Shown here: positions 7,507 to 15,094 of the stretch, one piece after another
How positions within the stretch are numbered: position 1 is the first letter of the stretch
Layout of the letters: each line of letters starts with the position of its first letter
DNA from: an uncultured bacterium
Lineage (GTDB): Bacteria > CAIJMQ01
DNA length: 22,392 nucleotides
Direction of reading: 5' to 3'
Assembly (NCBI GenBank): GCA_903821905.1
Contig: CAIJMQ010000119.1
Coordinates: 1-22,392, forward strand
Notes under the pieces: generated by a model
Told to the model about the DNA's origin: nothing
What the model saw: only the letters and a program-made list of their open reading frames with translations
The model's database searches: none
Position numbers and translations under genes: made by a program

Positions 7507-8691
7507 ATGAGAAAAGTAACAATAGAAGACCTGAACATTAAAGGGAAAAAAGTATTTATGCGGGTTGATTTTAATGTCCCGTTAAAGGATGGAAAAGTAG
7601 CAGATGACACGAGAATACGGGCAGCTTTACCAACAATAGAATACGCTCTAAAGAAAGGCAGCAAACTCATTCTCGCCTCTCATTTAGGCAGGCCCGATGG
7701 CCAAGTTGTTGAAAAGTTACGCATGAAACCCGTTGCAGAACGACTCTCTTCTCTTCTTAAAAAACCCGTAAAAACTACATCGGATTGTGTCGGTGATGAA
7801 GTAAAAGCAGTCGTTAATAACTTAAAAGAAGGCGAAGTGGTTCTGCTTGAAAATGTCAGATTCCATGCAGAGGAAGAAGAAAATGATGCTAATTTCTCCA
7901 AACAACTGGCATCTCTGGCAGATATTTACATCAACGATGCTTTTGGAACTTCTCATCGTGCACATGCATCAACCTGTGGTATTGCTTCGTATCTACCATC
8001 CGGCGTAGGTTTTCTATTAAAGAAGGAAATAGAATATTTTGCAAAAGCACTCGAGTCTCCAGAACGACCGTTTCTAACTATATTGGGTGGAGCAAAAGTA
8101 TCAGATAAAATAGGCGTCATAACAAACCTCTTAGACAAAGTGAATTCTCTGATTATAGGCGGAGCAATGGCTTACACTTTTCTAAAAGTGCAGGGTATTA
8201 ATGTAGGCAATTCTTTGGTCGAAGAAGAAAAGAAAGGCGAAGCGGAGAAAATACTCAAAAAGATTAAAGAAAAGAAAATTAAACTTGTTCTCCCTGTTGA
8301 CCATGTTATCGCTCAAGAAATAAAAGAAGGGGCAACTACAAAACAAACTCCTGATGCCAATATCCCTTCTGGTTGGAAAGGTGTGGACATCGGAGAAAAA
8401 ACCATAGCTTCTGCAAAAAGTTTAATCAAAGAAGCAAAAACAATTGTATGGAACGGCCCAATGGGTATATTTGAAATGGAAAATTTTTCAAAAGGCACCA
8501 GAGAAATCGCTAAAGCAATTGCTGAATCCAGCGCTTTGTCTATTGTTGGCGGAGGAGATTCTGTTAGTGCCATAGAGAAATTCCATCTGCAATCTAAATT
8601 TTCTCATATATCAACCGGCGGCGGGGCATCTTTAGAATTTTTGGAAGGAAAGGAATTACCCGGGGTAGCTGCTATCCCCGATAAGGAATAA
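7507..8691 (+). CDS. pgk: Phosphoglycerate kinase
   Basis: It transfers the acyl phosphate of 1,3-bisphosphoglycerate to ADP, making ATP and 3-phosphoglycerate. Diagnostic blocks are [11 protein letters not shown] near the N-terminus, [34 protein letters not shown], the hinge and nucleotide-site [24 protein letters not shown], and [14 protein letters not shown] plus [15 protein letters not shown] at the C-terminus. The 394-residue length is standard. It follows gap at 24 bases with its own AGGGG-like ribosome site. Triosephosphate isomerase, which in many bacteria comes next, is missing here and secG follows directly. Confidence 0.97.
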   Translation: MRKVTIEDLNIKGKKVFMRVDFNVPLKDGKVADDTRIRAALPTIEYALKKGSKLILASHLGRPDGQVVEKLRMKPVAERLSSLLKKPVKTTSDCVGDEVKAVVNNLKEGEVVLLENVRFHAEEEENDANFSKQLASLADIYINDAFGTSHRAHASTCGIASYLPSGVGFLLKKEIEYFAKALESPERPFLTILGGAKVSDKIGVITNLLDKVNSLIIGGAMAYTFLKVQGINVGNSLVEEEKKGEAEKILKKIKEKKIKLVLPVDHVIAQEIKEGATTKQTPDANIPSGWKGVDIGEKTIASAKSLIKEAKTIVWNGPMGIFEMENFSKGTREIAKAIAESSALSIVGGGDSVSAIEKFHLQSKFSHISTGGGASLEFLEGKELPGVAAIPDKE

Positions 8692-8695
8692 AATT

Positions 8696-9019
8696 ATGAT
8701 AACACTTATAACTATAGTTCATGTTCTTGTGTGCTTTGGGCTAATTGCTGTAGTACTTCTACAAGTAGGCAAAGGGGCAGGACTTGCAAACATCTTTGGA
8801 GGTGGTAGTAGCGGATTATTCACACCTTCTTCGGGCGGTTTCATGGCAAAATTCACTGCGGTGCTAGCTGTAATGTTTTTAATTACTTCACTATATTTGT
8901 CTTTGGTGACAAAAACAGTGAGAACCTCTTCTACTATTGAGAAAGTCCTCAACCAGCAAGAAACTACAGTCCCACAAGAAGCTCCTGCTCAAGAAATCCC
9001 GGCTCCGGCCAAAGAATAG
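8696..9019 (+). CDS. secG: Preprotein translocase subunit SecG
   Basis: A small inner-membrane subunit of the SecYEG channel that aids protein export. The 107-residue protein has two membrane segments: residues about 2-22, ending in the conserved VVLLQVGKGAGL, and about 50-70 (AVLAVMFLITSLYLSLV). Between them is a glycine/serine-rich cytoplasmic loop with the family motif FGGGSSGLFTPSSGG. The C-terminal tail is rich in Gln, Pro and Ala (QETTVPQEAPAQEIPAPAKE) and is probably disordered. It starts four bases after pgk and is therefore in the same transcript. The pgk-secG linkage, usually with tpiA between, is common. Confidence 0.92.
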   Translation: MITLITIVHVLVCFGLIAVVLLQVGKGAGLANIFGGGSSGLFTPSSGGFMAKFTAVLAVMFLITSLYLSLVTKTVRTSSTIEKVLNQQETTVPQEAPAQEIPAPAKE

Positions 9020-9076
9020 TAATTAATTTACCTTATCTTGGAAGAAGTCGGTTCATTTGAGAAGGGGGGAGGTACA

Positions 9077-9772
9077 ATGACCGCCAAAAAACAGAAGCAG
9101 GAATTACTCAAGTTATACCAAACCCTCCGCGTAGCCGATGTCCGTGACGGCATGGACTGGAACATGATGCACAATTACGGTTCAATGTCCCCCGAAATTC
9201 GTCCCTTATATAGAACAAGAGTTTTTGGAATTGCGCGGACGGCTCGTTATCTACCATATGAAGAATCAATCCCCACAATGTCTCAGGAAGAATATTCTAA
9301 ATGGAGCAGCTTTTATTACAATAATATATGTATCTATCCTTGGATGGACGATATTGAAACGGGGGATTTCGTAGTAATTGATCAGAGCGGGGTTGATGCC
9401 GGTCTTATGGGTTCCAATAATGCGCTCTCTGGCTTCAAAAAAGGCGCGCACGGATATGTTACAAACGGCGGCGTAAGAGATACCGATGAGCTAATAATAC
9501 AGAATATACCCTTCTGGTCCAAATTCATATCTCAAAAAATGGTTCAGGGCAGATTGCGCTTTGATACAAAGGATATTCCTATAAGTGTCGGTGGTGTTAC
9601 TGTATATCCGGGTGATGTCGTTGTTGCAGATGGTGATGGGGTAATTGTTGTGCCAAGAAAAATGGCTTTTGAAGTGGCCAAATATGCTCATAGAGAACTA
9701 CAACAAGATAAAGAAGCCAGAAAAAAATTATACGAAGAACTCAACATGAAACTTGACGATACAGTTCTATAA
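9077..9772 (+). CDS. RraA-family protein (aldolase/demethylmenaquinone methyltransferase-like)
   Basis: A 231-residue member of the RraA/HMG-CHA aldolase fold. The family hallmarks are DGMDWNMM near the start, GAHGYVTNGGVRD (about 123-135) with Arg134 and Asp135 in the metal/substrate site, and VTVYPGDVVVADGDGVIVVP (about 174-192). Members either cleave 4-hydroxy-4-methyl-2-oxoglutarate-type acids or, like E. coli RraA, regulate RNase E; the old 'menaquinone methyltransferase' label is doubtful. The extended N-terminus and ISQKMVQGRLRF insertion resemble the longer catabolic or uncharacterised group rather than the approximately 160-residue RraA. I chose the ATG at 9077 because GGGGGGAGG lies just before it; an in-frame start at 9038 would add 13 unconserved residues. 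It is followed at 10 bases by the PPC protein, suggesting joint function. Confidence 0.8.
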   Translation: MTAKKQKQELLKLYQTLRVADVRDGMDWNMMHNYGSMSPEIRPLYRTRVFGIARTARYLPYEESIPTMSQEEYSKWSSFYYNNICIYPWMDDIETGDFVVIDQSGVDAGLMGSNNALSGFKKGAHGYVTNGGVRDTDELIIQNIPFWSKFISQKMVQGRLRFDTKDIPISVGGVTVYPGDVVVADGDGVIVVPRKMAFEVAKYAHRELQQDKEARKKLYEELNMKLDDTVL

Positions 9773-9782
9773 TAGGAGATAA

Positions 9783-10223
9783 ATGGAATATTTTTCAACC
9801 AAAGACATAGGAAGAACTTTCCTGTTGCGGCTTGACCAAGGGGACGATATTCTTGAAAGTATCAACAACCTCATTCAGAAAGAAAACATAAAAAACGGCG
9901 TAGTCGTCTCTGCAATAGGAACAGTAGATAAGTGTGTTCTTCATATGGTTACAACAACAGGATATCCCCCAAAAGAACACTTTGAAAAATGGGACAACAA
10001 ACCCCTTGAAATTTCTTCCATACACGGCATAATAGCTGATGGAAAACCTCATTTACACGCCGTTGTGTCTGATTCCAAGAAAGCTTACTCGGGCCACCTT
10101 GAAAAAGGTTGTCGCGTATTATATCTTACAGAAATAGTGATTATGGAACTAAAATCAATCCATTTAACAAGAGTTTTGGATGACAAAAATATTTCTAAAT
10201 TGACCCGCGACCCAGGAGAATGA
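9783..10223 (+). CDS. PPC/DUF296 domain protein
   Basis: A 146-residue single-domain protein of the plant-and-prokaryote-conserved (PPC) family, in plants found attached to AT-hook DNA-binding motifs; the bacterial role is not established. Visible family features are LRLDQGDDILESI (about 16-28), VVSAIGTVDKCVLH (about 41-54), a probable metal-binding histidine cluster HGIIADGKPHLHAVVSD (His81, His90, His92) and GHLEKGCRVLYLTEIVI (104-120). No AT-hook is present. GGAG lies just ahead of the ATG. Its 3' end overlaps folK by four bases (ATGA). The preceding RraA-family gene is its likeliest functional partner; a small-molecule or metal-dependent role is as plausible as DNA binding. Confidence 0.82.
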   Translation: MEYFSTKDIGRTFLLRLDQGDDILESINNLIQKENIKNGVVVSAIGTVDKCVLHMVTTTGYPPKEHFEKWDNKPLEISSIHGIIADGKPHLHAVVSDSKKAYSGHLEKGCRVLYLTEIVIMELKSIHLTRVLDDKNISKLTRDPGE

Positions 10224-10723
10224 CGACCGTTTATCTTTCTTTAGGTTCCAATATCGGCAACCGCTCAAAAAATATCCTAACTGCAATAAAACTACTTAAA
10301 GAAACCGGGTTTGATGTTACAAAAACATCTTCTTTATATGAAACCTCTCCTTGGGGAAAGACAAAGCAACCTGATTTTTTGAATCTCGTATTAAAAGGCA
10401 AAACAAAACTTTCTCCCGAAGAATTGCTTAAAGAAATTAAAGCAACAGAAGAAGCGATGGGGCGGGAAACTACAGAGAGATGGGGACCACGAATAATTGA
10501 TATTGATATTCTCTTTTATGGAGAAGAAGTTCTTAATACGCCGTTCCTTAAAATCCCACATCCTCAACTTCATAAAAGGGCATTTGTCCTCATCCCGCTA
10601 AAAGAAATAGCCACGCGCCTTGTTCATCCTATCCTTAAACAAACCGTTAAACAGATGTTAGACAACGCAAATGATAAAGGTTCTGTTGTGTTATATAATA
10701 AATCAAAAACGAAGACGCCATGA
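10220..10723 (+). CDS. folK: 2-amino-4-hydroxy-6-hydroxymethyldihydropteridine pyrophosphokinase
   Basis: HPPK moves pyrophosphate from ATP to 6-hydroxymethyl-dihydropterin, a step of folate synthesis. The motifs are VYLSLGSNIGNR (4-14), SSLYETSPWG (about 37-46), the catalytic-loop Arg region GRETTERWGPRIIDIDILFYG with Mg-binding Asp94 and Asp96, and IPHPQLHKRAFVLIPL. 167 residues is the normal single-domain size. The start overlaps the upstream stop (ATGA), and the stop overlaps the next start, so it is embedded in a tightly coupled operon. No other folate genes (folB, folP) are in the window. Confidence 0.95.
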   Translation: MTTVYLSLGSNIGNRSKNILTAIKLLKETGFDVTKTSSLYETSPWGKTKQPDFLNLVLKGKTKLSPEELLKEIKATEEAMGRETTERWGPRIIDIDILFYGEEVLNTPFLKIPHPQLHKRAFVLIPLKEIATRLVHPILKQTVKQMLDNANDKGSVVLYNKSKTKTP

Positions 10724-11469
10724 TGAATAAAATTAAATGCTTTTTTTTGTTGTTTCCATTTTTGCTTCTTATCGGCTGCGCTACTGTCTACAATCCTGTT
10801 ACCCACAAAGAGGAAACCACATTAATAAGTGAAAAAGAAGAAATACAAATAGGTCAGGAAGCCTCGGTATCCGTAGAAAAACAATATGGCCTCGTTAAAG
10901 ATACAAAACTTAATACACGTCTTTATGGTATAGGGAAAAAAGTTGCAAATTCGAGCGGACGGCCAGACCTTCCATATACTTTCAAGATTTTAAAAACAGA
11001 TGATGTAAATGCGCTTTCTCTCCCCGGTGGCCCTATCTATGTTACCGAAGGTCTCCTCAAAGAATCCCCGACAGATTCTCAACTTGCCTGCGTATTAGGA
11101 CACGAAATAGGGCACGTCTGCGCAAGGCATAGTGTAAAAAGATTAGAAGCACAGGTTGGGTATTCTATTCTCGCCAGTATAATTCTTAAAGGAGATAAGA
11201 AAGACATGCAAAATATTGCAAATATGGCATTCAACCTTACAACTCTGGGATATTCAAGACAGGATGAATTCCAGTCCGACGAGCTTGGAATAAAATACGC
11301 ATACAAAGCCGGCTACGACCCTTATGGGATGGCTGAATTTTTGAAGGTATTAAAGAAAAACCAAAAGACAAATCAATCTCATATCGATGTTTTCTTCTCA
11401 ACTCACCCCCATATAGATGATAGGATTGACCGAGCTGAGGAAATTGCAAAAAAATATGCAAATAATTAA
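10720..11469 (+). CDS. M48-family zinc metallopeptidase lipoprotein
   Basis: A 249-residue protein with a lipoprotein signal peptide (FFLLFPFLLLIGCATV; lipidated Cys20), so it is exported and membrane-anchored, probably facing the periplasm. The zinc protease signature HEIGH is at 128-132 and the third ligand is Glu183 in the motif SRQDEFQSDELG, as in the M48 (BepA/LoiP/HtpX) peptidases. NALSLPGGPIYVTEGLL (about 98-113) is the typical active-site edge strand. BepA/LoiP-type proteins clear or assist outer-membrane proteins, so an envelope quality-control role is likely. The BepA TPR domain is absent. Start could be the first or second of two consecutive ATGs. It overlaps folK by four bases and panC by 14 bases. 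Confidence 0.9.
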   Translation: MMNKIKCFFLLFPFLLLIGCATVYNPVTHKEETTLISEKEEIQIGQEASVSVEKQYGLVKDTKLNTRLYGIGKKVANSSGRPDLPYTFKILKTDDVNALSLPGGPIYVTEGLLKESPTDSQLACVLGHEIGHVCARHSVKRLEAQVGYSILASIILKGDKKDMQNIANMAFNLTTLGYSRQDEFQSDELGIKYAYKAGYDPYGMAEFLKVLKKNQKTNQSHIDVFFSTHPHIDDRIDRAEEIAKKYANN

Positions 11470-12298
11470 AGAGCCGCACAAACTTACAGCAATAATAAAG
11501 TCGTACAAAAAGAGGGGGAAAACTATTGGTTTTGTCCCTACGATGGGTGCGCTCCACAATGGCCACGTCTCACTAATTAAAAAAGCACGAAAAGAAAACA
11601 ATATTGTCGTCCTAAGTATATTCGTCAACCCCACACAGTTCGGCCCGAAAGAGGACTACAAAAAATACCCTCGAAACTTTTCTCGTGATAGTGCTATAGC
11701 TAAAAAAACAGGCGTTGATATAATCTTCGCCCCTGAAGTCAAAGATATTTATAAAAGCGGATTTTCAACCTATATAGAAGAAACAAACTTATCCCACATT
11801 CTTGAAGGAGCAATCAGACCCGATCATTTCCGCGGCGTTACAACAGTTGTGCTGAAACTTTTCAACACCGTCCAGCCAGATATAAGTTATTTCGGGCAAA
11901 AGGACTATCAGCAGGCGGTCATAATAAAGAAAATGGTCAAAGACCTGAATTTAGATACTGAAATTAAAGTTCTTCCAACGGTGAGAGAAAAAGACAGTCT
12001 TGCACAAAGCTCAAGAAATATATATCTCAACAAGGAAGAAAGAAAATCTGCAATAGTTCTTTATAGTTCATTAATTTATGCCAAGGAATTAATAGAAAAT
12101 GGCTTAACCGATGCGGAAGAAATCAAGAAAAGAATGCGAGAGACAATAACTAAAGAGCGTTTGGCAAAAATTGATTATATTGAAATAAGAGAGCCCGAAA
12201 CATTGCAACCTGTTAAAAAAATAACTAGGGAAGTGGTAATATTACTTGCTGTAAAGTTTGGAAAGGTGCGGTTGATTGATAATGTGATAATGAACTAG
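11456..12298 (+). CDS. panC: Pantothenate synthetase
   Basis: PanC joins pantoate and beta-alanine with ATP to make pantothenate, the precursor of coenzyme A. The motifs are GFVPTMGALHNGHVSLIKKA (nucleotide-binding HxGH-type), SIFVNPTQFGPKEDYKKYPR (pantoate site), FRGVTTVVLKLFN, PDISYFGQKDYQQAV and TVREKDSLAQSSRNIYL. With the ATG at 11456 the protein is 280 residues, the usual length; an earlier in-frame ATG at 11417 would add 13 residues inside the M48 gene and is unlikely. Translation probably depends on coupling to the overlapping upstream gene because no close Shine-Dalgarno is obvious. panB and panD are not in the window. Confidence 0.95.
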   Translation: MQIIKEPHKLTAIIKSYKKRGKTIGFVPTMGALHNGHVSLIKKARKENNIVVLSIFVNPTQFGPKEDYKKYPRNFSRDSAIAKKTGVDIIFAPEVKDIYKSGFSTYIEETNLSHILEGAIRPDHFRGVTTVVLKLFNTVQPDISYFGQKDYQQAVIIKKMVKDLNLDTEIKVLPTVREKDSLAQSSRNIYLNKEERKSAIVLYSSLIYAKELIENGLTDAEEIKKRMRETITKERLAKIDYIEIREPETLQPVKKITREVVILLAVKFGKVRLIDNVIMN

Positions 12299-12307
12299 GA
12301 GTTTAAA

Positions 12308-12805
12308 GTGTTTAAGAAGATTAAACAAACATTGGAACAACCTTTATTTCAAATGCGTTTATTTTCAATACTAATATGTTTTAAAGGCTTTGTAATGATA
12401 TTTGTTACTATCATACTATCTATTATGGCTGTATATACTTTCCACACCAAAGGATTAAGTGTTTCTTCAAATTTAGGAATGTTCTTTAATTTTTATTTAG
12501 ATGTAATGAATGCAGCCTTCTGTATAAAAAGCAAATTCCTGCCTTCATGCTCTTTTGTTTTCTCTTTTCTCCTTTGGATATCTTTTATAATAGTTGGGAT
12601 ATTCTTGTTTTTGAGAAAATCATGGGCAAGAAAGATGTTATTGTTTTTGATTATTACCATTTTTCTTAATCGTTTTTTAATAATGTTACTGATAGGTAGA
12701 TTTCCAATGAGCCTTATGACAATCTGGGATTTGGTGGTTTATATAATGTTCTTTGCTTTTTTTACACATAAATCAATTATTCAACTGTTTAATAAAAATG
12801 CTTAA
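12308..12805 (+). CDS. Four-helix membrane protein of unknown function
   Basis: A 165-residue hydrophobic protein that I do not recognise. Four membrane segments are visible at about residues 20-41 (FSILICFKGFVMIFVTIIL...), 75-103 (cysteine-containing, SFVFSFLLWISFIIVGIFLF), 111-126 (LLFLIITIFLNRFLIML) and 133-155 (LMTIWDLVVYIMFFAFF). The start is a GTG at 12308 with TAGGAG eight bases upstream. Loops are short and mostly basic. It begins nine bases after panC and its stop overlaps the hydrolase start by eight bases, so it is in the same transcript. The charge pattern places the N-terminus in the cytoplasm. It could be a small permease-like or stress membrane protein; no motif decides. Confidence 0.75.
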   Translation: MFKKIKQTLEQPLFQMRLFSILICFKGFVMIFVTIILSIMAVYTFHTKGLSVSSNLGMFFNFYLDVMNAAFCIKSKFLPSCSFVFSFLLWISFIIVGIFLFLRKSWARKMLLFLIITIFLNRFLIMLLIGRFPMSLMTIWDLVVYIMFFAFFTHKSIIQLFNKNA

Positions 12806-13625
12806 CGAAACTATTGAACTGTGGGAGAGGGGAGCATACCAGAGCGAAGGAAAAGATGGTTTTATCCCTACTTTGGATACTTATATATTGGATGGGATAA
12901 AGAAAAAAAGAGGAGCCGTCTTGATTTGTCCCGGGGGCGGATATGAGTTTACTTCTGAAAGAGAAGCGGAACCGATTGCAATGCAGTTTAATGCTGCCGG
13001 ATTTCATGCATTCGTTTTATATTATAGCGTGTCTCCCCAAAAGCATCCACAACCTTTGTTGGATTTATCGCGAGCGATGTGTATTATCCGTGAAAATGCA
13101 AAAGCGTGGAATGTTGACTGCGAAAAAATTGCTGTGTGTGGGTTTTCGGCAGGCGGGCATTTAGCAGCAAGTTTGGGTGTACATTGGGAGAAGCCATACT
13201 TACAAAAAGCCGCGGGCATAAAAAAAGGAATGAACAAACCCAATGCTTTAATATTATGCTATCCTGTAATTACCTCGGGTGAATTTGCGCACAGGGGGTC
13301 TATTGAAAATTTACTGGGTAAACAAGCCAATAAAAAATTGCTATATGAAATGTCATTGGAACATCAAATAAATAAAAAAACACCACCGGCATTTATTTGG
13401 CATACGTTTAATGATGGTGCGGTACCGGTTGAGAATAGTTTGTTTTTTGCGAACGAAATGCGCAAGAAAGGTATTCCTTTTGAACTTCATATATACCAAG
13501 AAGGCTCGCACGGATTATCACTGGCAACAAGTGAGACCGACGACGGGAATATGGGTGTATATCCCCACATTGCTACGTGGGTCAAACTATGCATTGAATG
13601 GATGGAAAAATTATTTAATAAGTGA
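12798..13625 (+). CDS. Alpha/beta-hydrolase, BD-FAE/acetyl-xylan-esterase-like
   Basis: A 275-residue alpha/beta-hydrolase with a complete catalytic set: nucleophile Ser117 in CGFSAGGHLA, acid Asp206 in WHTFNDGAVPV, and His238 in YQEGSHGLS. The oxyanion-hole strand is VLICPGGGYEFTSEREAEP. The pattern PGGGY...GFSAGGH...HGL is that of carbohydrate esterases and BD-FAE hydrolases often labelled acetyl esterase or endo-1,4-beta-xylanase-related. No signal peptide is seen, so it is probably cytoplasmic and acts on imported oligosaccharides or other small esters. The ATG at 12798 overlaps the upstream stop (ATGCTTAA), and no good ribosome site is visible, implying coupling to the membrane-protein gene. 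An earlier in-frame TTG at 12753 is possible but would run deep into that gene. Confidence 0.87.
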   Translation: MLNETIELWERGAYQSEGKDGFIPTLDTYILDGIKKKRGAVLICPGGGYEFTSEREAEPIAMQFNAAGFHAFVLYYSVSPQKHPQPLLDLSRAMCIIRENAKAWNVDCEKIAVCGFSAGGHLAASLGVHWEKPYLQKAAGIKKGMNKPNALILCYPVITSGEFAHRGSIENLLGKQANKKLLYEMSLEHQINKKTPPAFIWHTFNDGAVPVENSLFFANEMRKKGIPFELHIYQEGSHGLSLATSETDDGNMGVYPHIATWVKLCIEWMEKLFNK

Positions 13626-13634
13626 AGAACTTTT

Positions 13635-14207
13635 ATGCTTAACGAAGAACAGAAGAAAAAATTATTAAAAATAGCGCGGGAGACGCTCGAGACATACATC
13701 AAAGAAAGAAAAATTGCTAAATTTAGCGAGGATGACCCTGAACTTTTGAAATCTTGCGGTGCCTTTGTAACCTTAAGAAAGACAGGACGAAACATAAAGA
13801 TAGACGATGATGGATCTCTAAGGGGTTGTATTGGGCATATTATAAGCAAGGAGCCGCTTTATAAGGTTGTAAGGGATATGGCGATTGCCTCAAGTACTCA
13901 AGACCCGAGATTCCCGCCTGTTACTGTGAATGAACTTAAAGATATCAAAATAGAAATATCTGTTCTGTCTAAACCTAAATTAATAAAAGACATTAAGGAA
14001 TTTGAACTTGGTAAACATGGCGTGATTATCCAAAAAGGTTCTAATCAAGGAGTATTTCTACCGCAGGTTGCCACAGAAACCGGCTGGAAAAAAGAAGAAT
14101 TTCTGTCAAATCTCTGCTCACACAAAGCAGGTCTTTTATCTGATGCCTGGAAAGATGAAGATACAAATATTTACATATTCGACGCGCAAGTGTTTGAGGA
14201 AGAATAA
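13635..14207 (+). CDS. AMMECR1-domain protein (AmmeMemoRadiSam system protein A)
   Basis: A 190-residue single AMMECR1 domain. The invariant LRGCIGHI block lies at 62-69, followed by SSTQDPRFPPVTVNEL and IEISVLSKP, and the C-terminal GVFLPQVATETGWKKEEFLSNLCSHKAGL block, all typical. The family is found with MEMO1-like and radical SAM proteins in the so-called AmmeMemoRadiSam system, whose biochemical role is unsettled. Neither MEMO1 nor the radical SAM partner is in this window. It starts 9 bases after the hydrolase stop with only a weak ribosome-binding site. Probably the last gene of the run that began upstream, as a new promoter follows for smpB. Confidence 0.9.
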   Translation: MLNEEQKKKLLKIARETLETYIKERKIAKFSEDDPELLKSCGAFVTLRKTGRNIKIDDDGSLRGCIGHIISKEPLYKVVRDMAIASSTQDPRFPPVTVNELKDIKIEISVLSKPKLIKDIKEFELGKHGVIIQKGSNQGVFLPQVATETGWKKEEFLSNLCSHKAGLLSDAWKDEDTNIYIFDAQVFEEE

Positions 14208-14223
14208 ATTTCCTCTTATTCAG

Positions 14224-14253
14224 TTGACCTCTTCTCTCTTATTCCGTTAAAAT
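14224..14253 (+). promoter_or_regulatory. Putative promoter of smpB
   Basis: TTGACC (14224-14229) and TAAAAT (14248-14253) are separated by 18 bases. The -10 box ends only six bases before the smpB ATG, so a start 7 bases downstream would coincide with the A of the start codon. No Shine-Dalgarno is present between the -10 box and the ATG, so the message may be leaderless. Confidence 0.5.
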
Positions 14254-14259
14254 CCAAGT

Positions 14260-14709
14260 ATGGCAGGACGAGTTATTCAGAACAAGCGGGCTTTCTATGA
14301 ATACCTCATTACAGATAAATTTGAAGCCGGGCTGGTTCTTAAAGGGACTGAAGTTAAATCTTTGCGGGAAGGCAATGTAAGTATTGTTGATTCTTTCGCA
14401 AAGATTGAAGAAGGTGATATATTCCTTTACAATATGCACATTGCACCATATGAAGCGGGGAATATCTTCAACTCTTCTCCGCTTAGAAAAAGAAAGCTCC
14501 TTTTACATAAAAGCGAGATAAAAAGGCTTGCTGGGAAACTGTCTCCAAAAGGATTGACATTAATACCGCTAAAAGTGTATTTTAGTTCCAGGGGCTGGGC
14601 AAAAATAGAACTTGGGCTTGCAAAGCCCAAAAAGCTGTTTGACAAAAGACAAGAAATGAAGACGAAAGAGCACGAAAAAGACATGAGGAAAGCGATAAAA
14701 GGAATATAA
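14260..14709 (+). CDS. smpB: SsrA-binding protein SmpB
   Basis: SmpB binds tmRNA and places it in the A site of stalled ribosomes for trans-translation. The 149-residue protein shows the family features: IQNKRAFYEYLITDKFEAGLVLKGTEVKSLREGN near the N-terminus in separate blocks, SFAKIEEGDIFLYNMHIAPYE, the RKRKLLLHKSEI core, and the basic C-terminal tail KKLFDKRQEMKTKEHEKDMRKAIKG that folds in the mRNA channel. The KRELIKKRELKKR-like tail is conserved in pattern (LFDKRQEMK). The start at 14260 matches the short N-terminal forms. The tmRNA gene lies 17 bases downstream, a common pairing. Confidence 0.95.
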   Translation: MAGRVIQNKRAFYEYLITDKFEAGLVLKGTEVKSLREGNVSIVDSFAKIEEGDIFLYNMHIAPYEAGNIFNSSPLRKRKLLLHKSEIKRLAGKLSPKGLTLIPLKVYFSSRGWAKIELGLAKPKKLFDKRQEMKTKEHEKDMRKAIKGI

Positions 14710-14726
14710 AATTATATTTAAAATAA

Positions 14727-15086
14727 GGGGGTGCCCAGGCATCGACATGGGGTAAGCGACCAGAAGGAGCATGCCGAGGTTGTCAGGAGGCCTCGTAAAA
14801 ACACCTGGCAAACATATAAACGCTGAAGAAACAACAGTAGCTTTAGCTGCTTAATACCAGCTAACATCCTTATTCCCGTTCGCCCGTTGGGGAATAGGGG
14901 TGCAAAAAATGGGCTTACTTCTCACTTCAGGTCTGAGGTGTGGGGAGGGAAAATAAACCAGGCTCGTTCCTTTCTTATCTTGTCCTTAAGAGAAGAGAGG
15001 AACTAAACGAAAATAAGGAACAAGCATGTAGCTGCCTCTTGGTAACTACTCTATGGACACGGGTTCGATTCCCGTCACCTCCACCA
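14727..15086 (+). ncRNA. ssrA: tmRNA (SsrA)
   Basis: A one-piece tmRNA of 360 bases that tags incomplete proteins on stalled ribosomes. The 5' end GGGGGTG (14727-14733) pairs with CACCTCC (15076-15082) to form the acceptor stem, followed by A and an encoded CCA (15084-15086). The T-loop region GGGTTCGATTCCC lies at 15061-15073. The message part begins at GGC (14807) and reads GKHINAEETTVALAA before TAA at 14852-14854; the VALAA end is the protease-recognised degron seen in many bacteria, and the CCTGGCAAA context resembles the resume site of Bacillus-type tmRNAs. The resume codon is inferred from the only open frame. No terminator follows; an amidase gene starts eight bases after the CCA. Confidence 0.95.
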
Positions 15087-15094
15087 AATTTTAT

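Noticed and set aside
12798-13649. Identical ATGCTTAACGAA at the start of the hydrolase and AMMECR1 genes
   Set aside because: A 12-base match encoding MLNE; the flanks differ, so duplication is not supported and chance is adequate.
15053-15094. Upstream extension of the amidase gene into ssrA
   Set aside because: The extra 14 codons lie in the conserved T-arm and acceptor stem of tmRNA; the signal peptide begins properly at 15095.
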